Below, in pieces: positions 46,642-56,256 of a DNA stretch of 64,000 nt (position 1 is its first letter; each line of letters begins with the position of its first letter). The stretch is from Haliscomenobacter sp. (GTDB lineage Bacteria; Bacteroidota; Bacteroidia; Chitinophagales; Saprospiraceae): the NCBI RefSeq assembly GCF_016718685.1, contig NZ_JADKCX010000003.1:1-64000 (forward strand), in the 5' to 3' direction. The translations under genes and the position numbers were made by a program. The notes under the pieces were generated by a model. It worked only from the letters and a program-made list of their open reading frames with translations. It searched no databases and was not told where the DNA came from.

Positions 46642-47028
46642 TTGAGTACGCAAGTAAAAGTCAAAAGACGCAGCAAGCTCGTTGCCGAAGAGCTAACGGA
46701 TCTGATCGTTGACAGCATCCAGGAAATCAAAGGCAAAAACATTGTAAAACTTGATCTCCGCCTTTTAGAAGATGCACCCACCGATTTCTTCATCATCTGT
46801 GAAGGTACTTCTACAACTCAGGTCAAGGGTATTTCGGACAATATCCAACGGCGTTTGAAAGAAACAGGCCTCTTGGCCAGTCACGTGGAAGGTGAACGCA
46901 ATGCTCTCTGGATTTGTCTGGACTATTTTACCGTGGTGGTGCATGTTTTTTACCCCGAAACTCGTCATTTCTACGAATTGGAAGATTTGTGGGGCGATGC
47001 AACAATAACGGAGTACGGTAGTTTATAG
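46642..47028 (+). CDS. rsfS: Ribosome silencing factor RsfS
   Basis: A 128-residue protein that binds uL14 and blocks subunit joining when nutrients are scarce. The RsfS/Iojap signature is DAPTDFFIICEGTSTTQVKGI, then ESHVEGERNALWICLDYFTV-like reading HVEGERNALWICLDYF, VVHVFYPETRHFYELE and LWGDA. It starts at TTG. TATATTCG at 46613-46620 is a near match to a -7 box. Next to ftsH, as in many Bacteroidota. Confidence 0.93.
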   Translation: MSTQVKVKRRSKLVAEELTDLIVDSIQEIKGKNIVKLDLRLLEDAPTDFFIICEGTSTTQVKGISDNIQRRLKETGLLASHVEGERNALWICLDYFTVVVHVFYPETRHFYELEDLWGDATITEYGSL

Positions 47029-47137
47029 AAATGTATCGGCATTTGGTCGAACAAAAGCAACGATTTCTAGTGCTATCGCGTTTAGTATTCATTTGTAACG
47101 CAAGTTTTAATTGCTCATCCTGTAAGGAAAAAGTTTT

Positions 47138-49135
47138 ATGGAAAATAACGAAAATAACAATAAACGAGATAATGGCGGGGGCGGGGGCGGCTCTAGGTTC
47201 AGTTCATTCTGGATTTATGGCATCATCGCGGTTATCTTCTTGGGTTTGAACCTCGTGGCAATGGAAGGTTCGCAAGATCCTTTGCCCAGAAATCGTTTGG
47301 GGCAAATGCTCCAAAACGGTGACATCGAAAAGATCGAGGTGATCAACAAGGAGGTGGCGCACATCTACCTCAAAAAGGACGCCTTAAGCAAGTCTGAATA
47401 CAAGGACGCTGCAAAAACGACCTTTGGCGGTGATCGTTACCATTATCATACCGAGATTGGGAGTGTAGAAACTTTTGAAAAGTATCTACAGGAAAAATCC
47501 AATCAAGAGGGGCAAAGCCTGATTTACCCCATCTACCTGACCAAGAACAACTACCTGATGCAGGTGTTGGCCTGGTTGCTTCCTTTCTTGCTCATCATTC
47601 TGGTGTGGATCTTCATCATGCGCCGGGTAGGTGGTGGTGGTGGCGGCCCTGGCGGCCAAATTTTCAACATTGGCAAATCAAAAGCCGCCTTGTTTGATCA
47701 AAACAGCAAGGTGAACATCACTTTTGCCGATGTGGCAGGTTTGGACGAAGCCAAAGAAGAGGTCGTGGAAGTCGTGGATTTCCTCAAAAACCCCAAAAAA
47801 TATACCGCACTGGGTGGTAAAATCCCTAAAGGTGTATTGCTGGTTGGTCCTCCGGGAACAGGTAAAACCCTGTTGGCCAAAGCCGTTGCCGGAGAAGCAG
47901 GTGTACCATTCTTCTCGATCTCTGGTTCTGACTTCGTGGAAATGTTTGTAGGGGTAGGTGCATCACGGGTGCGCGACCTTTTTAAACAAGCCCGCGAAAA
48001 AGCACCTTGTATTGTCTTCATCGACGAAATTGACGCCATTGGCCGTGCCCGTGGACGCAACAATTTCCAGGGGGGCAACGACGAACGTGAAAATACCCTC
48101 AACCAGTTGCTGGTTGAAATGGACGGTTTCAGCACCGATAAAGGGGTAATCCTGATGGGTGCCACCAACCGCCCGGATATTTTGGACACCGCGCTGATGC
48201 GTCCAGGTCGTTTTGACCGCCAAATCAGCATTGATCGTCCAGACCTCAATGGCCGCGAAGCCATCTTCAAGGTTCACCTCAAAACCATCAAAACATCTGA
48301 CGACATCAGCGCTTGGGCTTTGTCGGAGATGACCCCCGGTTTTGCCGGAGCAGATATCGCCAACATCTGTAACGAGGCCGCGCTCATCGCTGCTCGCCGC
48401 GACAAGAAGTGGGTCGATATGGACGATTTCAATTACGCACTCGACCGGGTAATTGGAGGTTTGGAGAAAAAGAATAAACTCATTTCGCCAGATGAAAAGA
48501 TGATCATTGCTTACCATGAGGCTGGACACGCAGTATGCGGCTGGTACCTCGAGCATGCTTCTCCGCTGGTGAAAGTGACCATTGTGCCCCGAGGCATTGG
48601 TACCCTGGGCTATGCACAGTATTTGCCCAAAGAAGAGAACATCACCCGCACTGAGCAATTGCTTGACCGGATGTGTATGACCTTCGGTGGCCGCGCTGCG
48701 GAAAACAACGTCTTCAGCAAAATATCTACCGGTGCTCAAAATGACCTTGATCAGGTGACCAAAATGGCTTACAGCATGATCAGTATTTTTGGCATGAACG
48801 AAAAAGTGGGCCAGGTATCATTCTATGGCATGTCCAACGAATCTTACCAAAAGCCATATTCCGATGAGACCGCTACTTTGATCGATGAAGAAGTACGCCG
48901 CATGGTGAATTCTCAGTACGAGCGGGCCAAGGAGTTGTTGCGCGAACACCGCAATGAACTGGAAATCATCGCGCAGGCCTTACTAGAAAAAGAAGTATTG
49001 CATAAATCGGACTTGGAGCGCCTCATTGGCCCACGTCCTTATGCAAATGAAGAAAAGGCAAAATCGAATGGTCACAGTACGGTGGAGCCAATTGCGCCGG
49101 TCGGTGATCATGGCGATATTGTGCCGAATCCGTGA
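47138..49135 (+). CDS. ftsH: ATP-dependent zinc metalloprotease FtsH
   Basis: A 665-residue membrane AAA+ protease. Two membrane segments (about 25-41 and 142-162) flank a periplasmic domain. Then come Walker A GPPGTGKT (about 237-244), Walker B FIDEIDAIG, SRH ATNRPDILDTALMRPGRFDR and the zinc site HEAGH (about 458-462). It degrades membrane and some cytoplasmic proteins. The N-terminus is unusual in its Asn- and Gly-rich stretch (NNENNNKRDNGGGGGGS), and a second Gly-run follows the second membrane segment. Confidence 0.96.
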   Translation: MENNENNNKRDNGGGGGGSRFSSFWIYGIIAVIFLGLNLVAMEGSQDPLPRNRLGQMLQNGDIEKIEVINKEVAHIYLKKDALSKSEYKDAAKTTFGGDRYHYHTEIGSVETFEKYLQEKSNQEGQSLIYPIYLTKNNYLMQVLAWLLPFLLIILVWIFIMRRVGGGGGGPGGQIFNIGKSKAALFDQNSKVNITFADVAGLDEAKEEVVEVVDFLKNPKKYTALGGKIPKGVLLVGPPGTGKTLLAKAVAGEAGVPFFSISGSDFVEMFVGVGASRVRDLFKQAREKAPCIVFIDEIDAIGRARGRNNFQGGNDERENTLNQLLVEMDGFSTDKGVILMGATNRPDILDTALMRPGRFDRQISIDRPDLNGREAIFKVHLKTIKTSDDISAWALSEMTPGFAGADIANICNEAALIAARRDKKWVDMDDFNYALDRVIGGLEKKNKLISPDEKMIIAYHEAGHAVCGWYLEHASPLVKVTIVPRGIGTLGYAQYLPKEENITRTEQLLDRMCMTFGGRAAENNVFSKISTGAQNDLDQVTKMAYSMISIFGMNEKVGQVSFYGMSNESYQKPYSDETATLIDEEVRRMVNSQYERAKELLREHRNELEIIAQALLEKEVLHKSDLERLIGPRPYANEEKAKSNGHSTVEPIAPVGDHGDIVPNP

Positions 49136-49183
49136 TGGGTCCCCGCACATAGATACGACTAGAAGCAGTGTTGTATGAAAAAG

Positions 49184-49219
49184 AAAGGGCTGGTTGCAGT
49201 ATGCAATCAGCCCTTTTTT
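49184..49219. terminator. Bidirectional intrinsic terminator
   Basis: AAAGGGCTGGTTGCA pairs with TGCAATCAGCCCTTT at 14 of 15 positions, with T-tracts on both sides. Between the convergent ftsH and hemD. It shares the AGGGCTG/CAGCCCT core with the 9163 terminator. Confidence 0.85.
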
Positions 49220-49238
49220 ATATGTTATCAAAAAAGAC

Positions 49239-50018
49239 TTACCCGTCTTTGTTTGACTTTTGCAAGTAATTTTCCAAAGCTTTGGTCATGGAAGGTACTT
49301 CCGGTGCCGGAGCGTTGATGTTCACATTAAGTCCCCGATCTTCTACAGCCTGGCGGGTGAGGTTGCCGTATACAGCAATCCGGGTATCGTTTTGTTTGAA
49401 ATCCGGAAAATTGTCGTACAAGGACTGAATACACAGCGGGCTAAAGAACACCAATACATCGTAAGTTACGTCACTGAGGTCGGACAAGTCCGAGCTCACG
49501 GTGTGGTACATGATCGCATCTTTCCAATCGAGATTCATGTCGTCCAGAAATTTGGTAATTTCCTTCGCGCCAAGATTGGAACAAGGGAGCAAAAACTTTT
49601 CACCCTTGTGTTTTTTCAAGTAAGCCCCCAATTCTTCAATGCTGCGGGTACCTACGAATACTTTGCGTTTCCGATAAAGGATGAATTTTTGCAGGTAATT
49701 TGCAATTGTTTCAGTCAGGCAGAAGTATTTGGTTTCTGGTGACATTTTTACCCGCATTTCTTCGCAAAGGCGAAAGAAGTGGTCAACTGAGTTTTTGCTG
49801 GTAAGGATGATTGCAGTGAATTCGTCGGGACGGATACGCTGCTTTCTAAAGTCCTTTGCTTCCAGGCCCTCTACATGGCTAAAGGGCCTCCAGTCAATTT
49901 GTAGGTTGTACCTTTTCTCCAATTCGTAGTACGGAGAGCGTTCAGGTCTGGGCTGCGAAACAAGGATGGTCTTTACTTTTTTGAAAGTTTCCTCCTTGGC
50001 TTGTCCGTTTGCTGCCAT
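49239..50018 (-). CDS. hemD: Uroporphyrinogen-III synthase (Bacteroidota type)
   Basis: A 259-residue protein with a HemD fold: TILVSQPRPERSPYYELEKR, FTAIILTSKNSVDHFFRLCEE, KYFCLTETIANYL, EKFLLPCSNLGAKEI, YDVLVFFSPLCIQSL and IAVYGNLTRQAVEDRG. It closes and inverts ring D of hydroxymethylbilane in haem synthesis. It lies next to DUF4271, a usual Bacteroidota pairing. Confidence 0.88.
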   Translation of the reverse strand: MAANGQAKEETFKKVKTILVSQPRPERSPYYELEKRYNLQIDWRPFSHVEGLEAKDFRKQRIRPDEFTAIILTSKNSVDHFFRLCEEMRVKMSPETKYFCLTETIANYLQKFILYRKRKVFVGTRSIEELGAYLKKHKGEKFLLPCSNLGAKEITKFLDDMNLDWKDAIMYHTVSSDLSDLSDVTYDVLVFFSPLCIQSLYDNFPDFKQNDTRIAVYGNLTRQAVEDRGLNVNINAPAPEVPSMTKALENYLQKSNKDG

Positions 50019-50060
50019 TCACGATTATTTTGGTAACCTACTTTCGTTTTCCTGTTTGGT

Positions 50061-50996
50061 TTACTGTTGATTCAAAATTAATTTGACCACAGTGAGAACA
50101 GGAGCGATTTCGACGGTGCAAATATACAACAAAAAGTGAAATTGGTGTGATGCAAAAATACGCCCGGCCAGCCAAAGGCTGCGGACGGATCTAAATGCGT
50201 AAACCAATCCAACTATGCTAATGGTTCCCCACAGTAAAAATTCGTACAGATGTTCCGGCCCGTAAGCTAGAAGAATGTTAACCGGCCCCAGTAGAAACCC
50301 TAAACTCGCACCAAAAATGAGCATGATGAAATTGTATCGGGATATTTCGCGGCTTATCGGAAAGATCATCCCAATCATCCACAGTACCAGGTGTTTGAAG
50401 CCAAATCCGAGGACAACCCCACCCACGCAAATGCCTAGTTGCAGCACATACCCGAAGCCAAAGTTGACTTGGAAGTGGCGCAACAAATAGAACAAAAATA
50501 TCCCGAGGTTAATCAGGAATGCCATGTACAAGATGGCATATACGCCAAATCCACGGCCTTCGCGCTCGCGGAAAAGCTGATTGAAGGCATTTTCATTGGC
50601 GAATCCTTGAAATACTTTACCAATAGTGCCACTCAACAGGGTCATAAAAAACGCCAGCGTGAGCAAAATGAAGGTGGTGACGCCAAAATTAAGGCGTTGG
50701 AGTACTGCCGTTGGGCTCAAATTGAACTTGAAATCCAATTTGGGCATTTTCCATTCCCGTCGTTTTTTAATGGGTTTGGCTGCTTCGGCTGGAAGCAATA
50801 ATGCGGTAGCAGATGGGCGGGCCAAAAGATCAAAAGGATTATTCAAAACCGCAGAGTCGACAGGTAGCGCGCTGGGCTTGATGCCCTTACGGTGCAACAA
50901 CTCAAAAGGATTCTCACTGCTTTGAGCCGAAAGAATATTCGGCACAACCAGGAGAAACATAAAATAAAAAAGTAAAAATATAATCTTCTGCTTCAA
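50061..50996 (-). CDS. DUF4271 membrane protein
   Basis: A 311-residue protein with a signal or anchor segment (LKQKIIFLLFYFMFLLVV), an ENPFELLHRKG/NNPFDLLARP repeat, then about six to seven membrane segments. Members of DUF4271 lie next to hemD across Bacteroidota; the function is unknown. The TTG start at 50996 fits a -7 box 22 bases upstream; ATG at 50960 is the alternative. A farther start at 51170 would lie upstream of the promoter and cross the hairpin. Confidence 0.8.
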   Translation of the reverse strand: MKQKIIFLLFYFMFLLVVPNILSAQSSENPFELLHRKGIKPSALPVDSAVLNNPFDLLARPSATALLLPAEAAKPIKKRREWKMPKLDFKFNLSPTAVLQRLNFGVTTFILLTLAFFMTLLSGTIGKVFQGFANENAFNQLFREREGRGFGVYAILYMAFLINLGIFLFYLLRHFQVNFGFGYVLQLGICVGGVVLGFGFKHLVLWMIGMIFPISREISRYNFIMLIFGASLGFLLGPVNILLAYGPEHLYEFLLWGTISIVGLVYAFRSVRSLWLAGRIFASHQFHFLLYICTVEIAPVLTVVKLILNQQ

Positions 50997-51017
50997 GTTT
51001 GCTGCCTTTTTCAGCTG

Positions 51018-51025
51018 CAAAGGTA
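51018..51025 (-). promoter_or_regulatory. Promoter -7 box of DUF4271-hemD
   Basis: Minus strand TACCTTTG, matching TAnnTTTG. It lies 22 bases before the TTG start. Confidence 0.45.
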
Positions 51026-51073
51026 GTAAGCATTTGTGAATGATGTGTATGGAATGATGAATGAGACAAAAAA

Positions 51074-51194
51074 AGTTGAAGAGTTGAAAAGTTGAAAAGT
51101 TGAAAAGAAGTTTGTAAGTGTGAAAGACTAATGGACTTTCATACTTACAAACTTTTGAACTTCTCTTCAACCTTTCAACTCTTCAACCTTTCAA
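51074..51194. repeat. Microrepeat hairpin, unit GTTGAAAA
   Basis: AGTTGAAGAGTTGAAAAG plus GTTGAAAAGTTGAAAAG, then TTTGTAAGTGTGAAAG, face CTTTCATACTTACAAAC and TTCAACCTTTCAACTC. The right end abuts the DUF1573 stop at 51195. Confidence 0.82.
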
Positions 51195-51635
51195 CTAGTT
51201 CGCTGGTTGTTCCACCTTACCTTTCAAACGCAGCAGCACTTGTTCTTCACTCAGGTTGGTGTTTACGACAACTTGTTTGTTGAACTCACCAGTAGACAAG
51301 GCATTGTAGGTTGCCGTGATTTCACCGGTTTTGCCCGGAGCAATGGGCTCTTTGGTGTAGGTCGGGGTCGTACAACCGCAAGAGGCACTCACCGAAGTAA
51401 AAATCAAGGGTGTTTTGCTCTTGTTCTTGATTTTGAACACAGCCGTGACTGGCTTCCCTTGAGGAATGGCACCAAAATCGTGCTCGATTTTGTCCCAAAT
51501 AAGGGCCGGGGCTTTTTTAGCCTTACTTTTGGCAGAAGCTTCATTCTTTTTGATTTTAGCTTCCGCAGTGGTGCTTTGTGCCGCAAGGGTACCCAAACCA
51601 CCCAGGATTAGCAACACAACGACAAAATATTTCAT
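51195..51635 (-). CDS. DUF1573 secreted protein
   Basis: A 146-residue protein with a signal peptide (MKYFVVVLLILGGLGTLAAQ), a Lys/Ala-rich spacer and a DUF1573 beta-sandwich: HDFGAIPQGKPVTAVFKIKN, ISxSCGCTTP motif reading VSASCGCTTPTYTKEP, then GKTGEITATYNA. The function is unknown; the fold is an Ig-like periplasmic domain with a conserved CGC motif. Confidence 0.88.
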   Translation of the reverse strand: MKYFVVVLLILGGLGTLAAQSTTAEAKIKKNEASAKSKAKKAPALIWDKIEHDFGAIPQGKPVTAVFKIKNKSKTPLIFTSVSASCGCTTPTYTKEPIAPGKTGEITATYNALSTGEFNKQVVVNTNLSEEQVLLRLKGKVEQPAN

Positions 51636-51682
51636 GTCAATTCGTTTTGTTCCGCCGCAACGCGGAAGTTAATGGATCAATA

Positions 51683-51690
51683 CAAAGGTA
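51683..51690 (-). promoter_or_regulatory. Promoter -7 box of the DUF1573 gene
   Basis: Minus strand TACCTTTG, identical to the box at 51018, 48 bases before the ATG. Confidence 0.45.
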
Positions 51691-51738
51691 GTACAAGCCC
51701 GATATTCGTGCTGTTAATGGTATGCTAATGGATTAGGA

Positions 51739-53139
51739 TTACTCCAGCCCAAACTTATCCAACAGATACACCAAGGCGGTCATGGCCGCTGTGCCCAACT
51801 CCAGTTCCCGTTTGTTGACCGTTTCAAAAGTATCGATGGCGGTATGGTGGTAGTCAAAATAACGTTGGGAGTCGGGTTCAAAACCAAACAGCACACCTTT
51901 TTGTGAGCGCAGTGGGCCGATGTCTGCGCCTGAGCCCCCTCTTTTGAAGCTCAATCCATAGGCCTCTAATAGGGGCGACCATTCCATAATCTGCTTGTAT
52001 TTTTTGTCAAAGGCCCGGTTTTCAGACTCACAGGTAAATCCCCTTGGCGTGAATCCTCCCCGGTCTGATTCGATGGCCGCCAGGTGAAATTCTTTATTGC
52101 GATTGGATACCTCCGCGTAGGCCTGGCCACCTTTCAAGCCATTTTCCTCATTCATAAACAAGACACAACGAATGGTGCGTTTGGGCCGATAATTCAAGCG
52201 CTTCAATACTTGCAAGACATCCATGGCTTGAACACAGCCGGCCCCGTCGTCGTGAGCGCCGGTACCTACATCCCATGAATCAAGGTGCCCACCAATGAGG
52301 ATGATTTCTTCGGGCTTTTCACTCCCCCTGATTTCCCCAATGACGTTGTGGGAGGGTTTCATGCCCATCATATGACTGGTGTTGCGGATGAAAATCCGCA
52401 CCGGTTCTTCTTTGAGCAAACGACTCAACAATTCAGCGTCGTTGGTGCTGATGCCGAGTGCCGGAATTGGTGTAACCCCTGGTTCATAATTGGAACTTCC
52501 GGTGTGTGGTACATCATCCAGTCGGGTTGTCATGGAACGCACCAAAACGGCAAGCGCGCCATATTTTGAAGCGCGCGATGCCCCTAAACCACGCTGGTCT
52601 ACCGCTCCGCCATAGGCAGCAAAGGTATTGAGTTGGGTAGGATCCATCGGACGGTTAAAAAATACGATTTTTCCTGCCAGACGTTCCCGACCGAGGCTTT
52701 CCAGTTCATCCAGGCGTTTAACCTCAATGACTTCAGCTGCCAATCCATTGGGACCAGTTCCTTCTGAATTGCCCAACGCAAGCGCTTTGAGGTCAAAACT
52801 GCCCATTTTGGAGTGGGTGATGCGCACGATTTCTTTTTCTCCCCGGTTCCAGTGAGGTACCATACAGGGCTGAAGCCATACCGAGTCCAAACCCATGGTA
52901 TCCAGCATTTGGCGCGTATATTCTACGGCAGAAGCTGCTTGCGGTGTGCCACTCAGGCGGGCACCAATGCGGTTGCAGAGGTAGTCCAACCAGGGGTATG
53001 ACTTCCCTTTGGTCAGTGCTACATTGTAAATTTCGCGGATGTAAAAGGCATCCGCGTCCGATTTTGGGTTTGATTGGGCATGTAAACCAGCCAATTGATA
53101 TCCAAATACAAGGAACAAAGCCATTAATTTCAGCTTCAT
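51739..53139 (-). CDS. Secreted M28-family aminopeptidase/carboxypeptidase Q-like
   Basis: A 466-residue protein with a signal peptide (MKLKLMALFLVFGYQLAGLHAQ). A PA-type insert (about 130-250) sits before the zinc domain: GGHLDSWDVGTGAHDDGAG (two ligands), FMNEENGLKGGQAYAE (general base Glu and ligand) and the final His in FDYHHTAIDTFE. It cleaves peptides outside the cytoplasm. The start at 53139 gives the signal peptide; 53196 is an alternative in frame. Confidence 0.9.
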   Translation of the reverse strand: MKLKLMALFLVFGYQLAGLHAQSNPKSDADAFYIREIYNVALTKGKSYPWLDYLCNRIGARLSGTPQAASAVEYTRQMLDTMGLDSVWLQPCMVPHWNRGEKEIVRITHSKMGSFDLKALALGNSEGTGPNGLAAEVIEVKRLDELESLGRERLAGKIVFFNRPMDPTQLNTFAAYGGAVDQRGLGASRASKYGALAVLVRSMTTRLDDVPHTGSSNYEPGVTPIPALGISTNDAELLSRLLKEEPVRIFIRNTSHMMGMKPSHNVIGEIRGSEKPEEIILIGGHLDSWDVGTGAHDDGAGCVQAMDVLQVLKRLNYRPKRTIRCVLFMNEENGLKGGQAYAEVSNRNKEFHLAAIESDRGGFTPRGFTCESENRAFDKKYKQIMEWSPLLEAYGLSFKRGGSGADIGPLRSQKGVLFGFEPDSQRYFDYHHTAIDTFETVNKRELELGTAAMTALVYLLDKFGLE

Positions 53140-53553
53140 AGATCGAAAGGTATTAGCAAGTGATGTGTGAATTGAAAAAAAGTTCAAAAAGGGCAAAAAA
53201 AAATTTATTTCCCTATTTTAGAAATAAATTTTCTATTTCGAGAAAAAAGCAAATAATCATTGCCGAAAAGGGGGGTTTACTTAGCATAAAATTTATTTTT
53301 GCAAAAGGAGCTTTGTTTAAAAATCAAACAAAGGGCCTTTTTGGAAAAAAGATTTGATTTTTTCAAAAAAAGCCCATATTTTAGCGCTATCAATTAAAAA
53401 GAACGATGAGTTATTGAAAAATTTGTAATTGTACTTTTTACAATAACTTCGTTTGGTTTCTCAAAGTTGAAGAAGTTTTTCGAAAAATATAATTTGGTTT
53501 TATTTGGTTAGGGCTGAGGTAGTGCTGTGGTAGCGCTGCCTCCTTTTTTTTTA
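53140..53553. other. AT-rich non-coding interval with hairpins and a plus-strand terminator
   Basis: Between the M28 gene start and the GGTTCG hairpin. It holds TATTTTTG (53294-53301, plus strand), a hairpin CTTTGTTT/AAACAAAG (53311-53335), a hairpin GTTATTG/CAATAAC (53410-53447) and, at 53516-53552, GAGGTAGTGCT/AGCGCTGCCTC followed by nine or more T. The last looks like a plus-strand terminator with no gene before it. A small RNA is possible. Short ORFs here are not convincing. Confidence 0.45.
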
Positions 53554-53622
53554 GGGTTCATTGGCTCGTGGGTTCGAAAGTTCGTCGAACCCACGAACCC
53601 CACGAACCCCACGAACCCACCC
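53554..53622. repeat. GGTTCG-type microrepeat hairpin (copy 4)
   Basis: GGGTTCATTGGCTCGTGGGT, TCGAAAGTTCG face CGAACCCACGAACCCCACG, AACCCCACGAACCCACCC. The right end abuts the M1 peptidase stop at 53623. The unit here is GGGTTCGTG. Confidence 0.82.
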
Positions 53623-56009
53623 CTACGGTTTTGCCTTTTTTCCCCTTGCCTTCTGCATCGGATTTGGACCTTCCTCTACTTTATGCGCTTTGAATACCTG
53701 AAAACGGGTTGGTACTTGTTTTACGGGCCAATTGTTGTTGCTTTCATCGATGTCTGCCGTTTCGCGGAAAGGATCAAGACGAACGGCTTTGACCATTTTG
53801 TCTTTTACAAACACCTTCTTGAACTGGTTTTCATTTTTGCGCCAAATCTCGGCAGGGATGCGATCGACCTGCGTGGTGCCGTCAGCAAATGTCCATTCCA
53901 GCACAATGGGCATAACCAAGCCACCTATGTTGCTGAATTGTAACTCGTAGTAATGCTTGTCGCCAAATCTTTTGGATTTCTCCTCCTTGCTGTACGTCTG
54001 GTCGTACAGATAAACCTTGGTTTGTTGCACGGAGTCAGCGCTTTCCCAGGGGCGATAAGTGGTGTAAAAATCCTTCAGGGTGGTATCGCGCTCGATCAAG
54101 GGTACTTTCCCGGCCTGTTTGTTGTTCCGTTTGTTGATGTCGTCAAAAGGTTTTTCCAGTTTGGTCGACTCCGTAATTTCCTCACGTTTTGGATTGTTGT
54201 CCAAATCAACCCGGTAGTATTTGATGCTGTCCAATGAAATGTCAACCGCATCTACGGTATAGAACCAGCCCCGCCAAAACCAGTCGAGGTCTACCCCGCT
54301 GGCGTCTTCCATGGTACGGAAAAAATCGGCAGGCGTTGGATGTTTAAACGCCCAGCGGCGGCAGTACTCCTTAAAGGCATAGTCAAAAAGCTCGCGCCCC
54401 ATGACCGTTTCGCGCAAGATGTTGAGTGCCGTAGCGGGCTTGCGGTAGGCGTTGGCAAAAAAGTCGACGATGTTGTCGCTGTTGGTCATGATCGGCTCCA
54501 ACTGGTCTTTGGGCATCTTCATGTAGTCCACTATTTGATGGGCGGGCCCAAACCAGGGTTTGTAGTCATTGTCCATCTCGCGCTCGGCCACAAACTGTAC
54601 AAAACTGTTGAGGCCTTCATCGAACCAACTCCACTGGCGCTCATCGCTGTTGATGATCATTGGGAAGTAGTTGTGACCCACCTCGTGAATGATGGTGGAA
54701 ACGGCATCGATTTTAGTCGCTTCGGAGTAGGTTCCATCCGGCTCCGCACGTCCCGGATTGAAACAGATCATTGGGTATTCCATGCCATTGGCGGCTTCTA
54801 CGGAGATGGCCGTTGGGTAAGGAAAAGGGATCGTGTACTTTGAGTAGGTATTGATGGTGTGCTGGATGGCTTTGGTAGAATAGCGACGGTAAATGGGGTA
54901 GGCTTCCTTGGCATAATAACTCATGCACATCACTTTTTTACCTTCCTCGGTGGTGTTGGCGAGGGCATCCCACACGAATTTGCGGCTGGCACCCCAGGCA
55001 AAGTCACGCACATTGTCGGCTTTGTAAATCCAGGTTTTGAGCTCCGTAGCACGTTTGGCCTTTTCATTCTTTTTGGCTTCGTCCAATGTCACAATCTCGA
55101 TCGGTTCTTTGGCCTGCTGGGCTTGTTGCCAACGGGCGTATTGAGCCGGGCTAAGCAAGGTAGAATAATTGAGGCATTCACCCGTGGCGGCTACCACATA
55201 ATCGGTAGGCAAGGTCATTTTGACCACAAAATTGCCAAAGCTGAGGGCAAATTCGGCACGGCCAGTGAATTGTTTGTTCTGCCATCCGGCAAAATCGCTG
55301 TACACGCACAAGCGAGGATACCACTGCGTGATGGTAAAATGTAGTTGTCTTCTTCAGAAAAATATTCGTAACCGCCACGCGCGAGGTTGGTCGCGCTGTT
55401 GCTGGCAATATTGGCAATGTTGATGCGGTCTACCAAATAATAATGCCATTTGATGCGGAAGGAAAAAGCTGCTCCGGGTTTGAGGGGTTCGGGCAACTCA
55501 ATGCGCATCATGGTTTGGTTGATCGAATATTTGAGGGGTTTGCCATTGGCATCGATGACTTCCTGGATTTTGCAGCCAAATTTATCCTTGCCTTTTCCGG
55601 CTTCCAGACCCTGCATTTGGTTTTCGCTCATGGTGCCGTTGATGCTGGTGGGATCAAAAACCTGGTTGGGGTTGTCGACAGCATGCTGATTTTCGTCGAG
55701 CTGCAACCAGAGGTAGCGCAGGGTTTGGGGCGATTGGTTGTGGTAGCTGACCAATTCGCTGCCGTTGAGGCGCAAGTTGTTCACATCGAGTGTACATTCA
55801 ATATCGTAATCACATCGCTGCTGCCAGTACTCAGCACCCGGCGCACCATCTACGTTGCGGTAGTTGTTGGGATCGGGTAGGAGGTCGCTGAGCTGTTCAA
55901 ATTTATTGCCGTGGTTGGAAACGGGTTGGGCGAACATAGTCACGCTGCACAGCAACGTCAAAAGGCTAAGGCTAATCCAGATGGGCTGGATGGAGGGCTT
56001 TTGAAACAT
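53623..56009 (-). pseudogene. Secreted M1-family metallopeptidase, frameshifted
   Basis: A protein of about 795 residues with a signal peptide (MFQKPSIQPIWISLSLLTLL). The M1 zinc site is HEVGHNYFPMI with the downstream Glu in WFDEGLNSF; the GMEYPMI motif replaces the GxMEN exopeptidase motif. The frame breaks near 55335. EDNYILPSRSG in one frame becomes RLCVYSDFAGW in the other. Adding one T to the TTTT run restores NYIFTITQWYPRLCVYSDF, so this is a homopolymer deletion. Confidence 0.87.
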
Positions 56010-56090
56010 AAACAGTGGTTTTTTAAACACAGAAAAGTGTGGGTATAGTGTAAAGTTCAATAATTTCTCGAAAGAAAGGTAGGATGTACT

Positions 56091-56127
56091 AAAAAAAACG
56101 CCCGCCAGAACAATTCTTCTGGCGGGC
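56091..56127 (-). terminator. Intrinsic terminator of the secreted protein at 56257
   Basis: On the minus strand GCCCGCCAGAA pairs with TTCTGGCGGGC perfectly (11 bp, 6-base loop) and is followed by a T-run. Confidence 0.9.
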
Positions 56128-56256
56128 TACTAAGCCGTTTTACCTCATCTTACTTCATCCAAAATGTGATCAGGATGATCCTGATTACAAGAGAAGGTGT
56201 TTGGGACGAGGGATTGTGTTCCAGGTTTTGGAAAGTTTTTTTGATTTTTCTATTTT

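Noticed and set aside
53160..53357. 65-codon plus-strand frame in the AT-rich gap
   Set aside because: Lys/Phe-rich low-complexity reading in AT-rich DNA with no signature.
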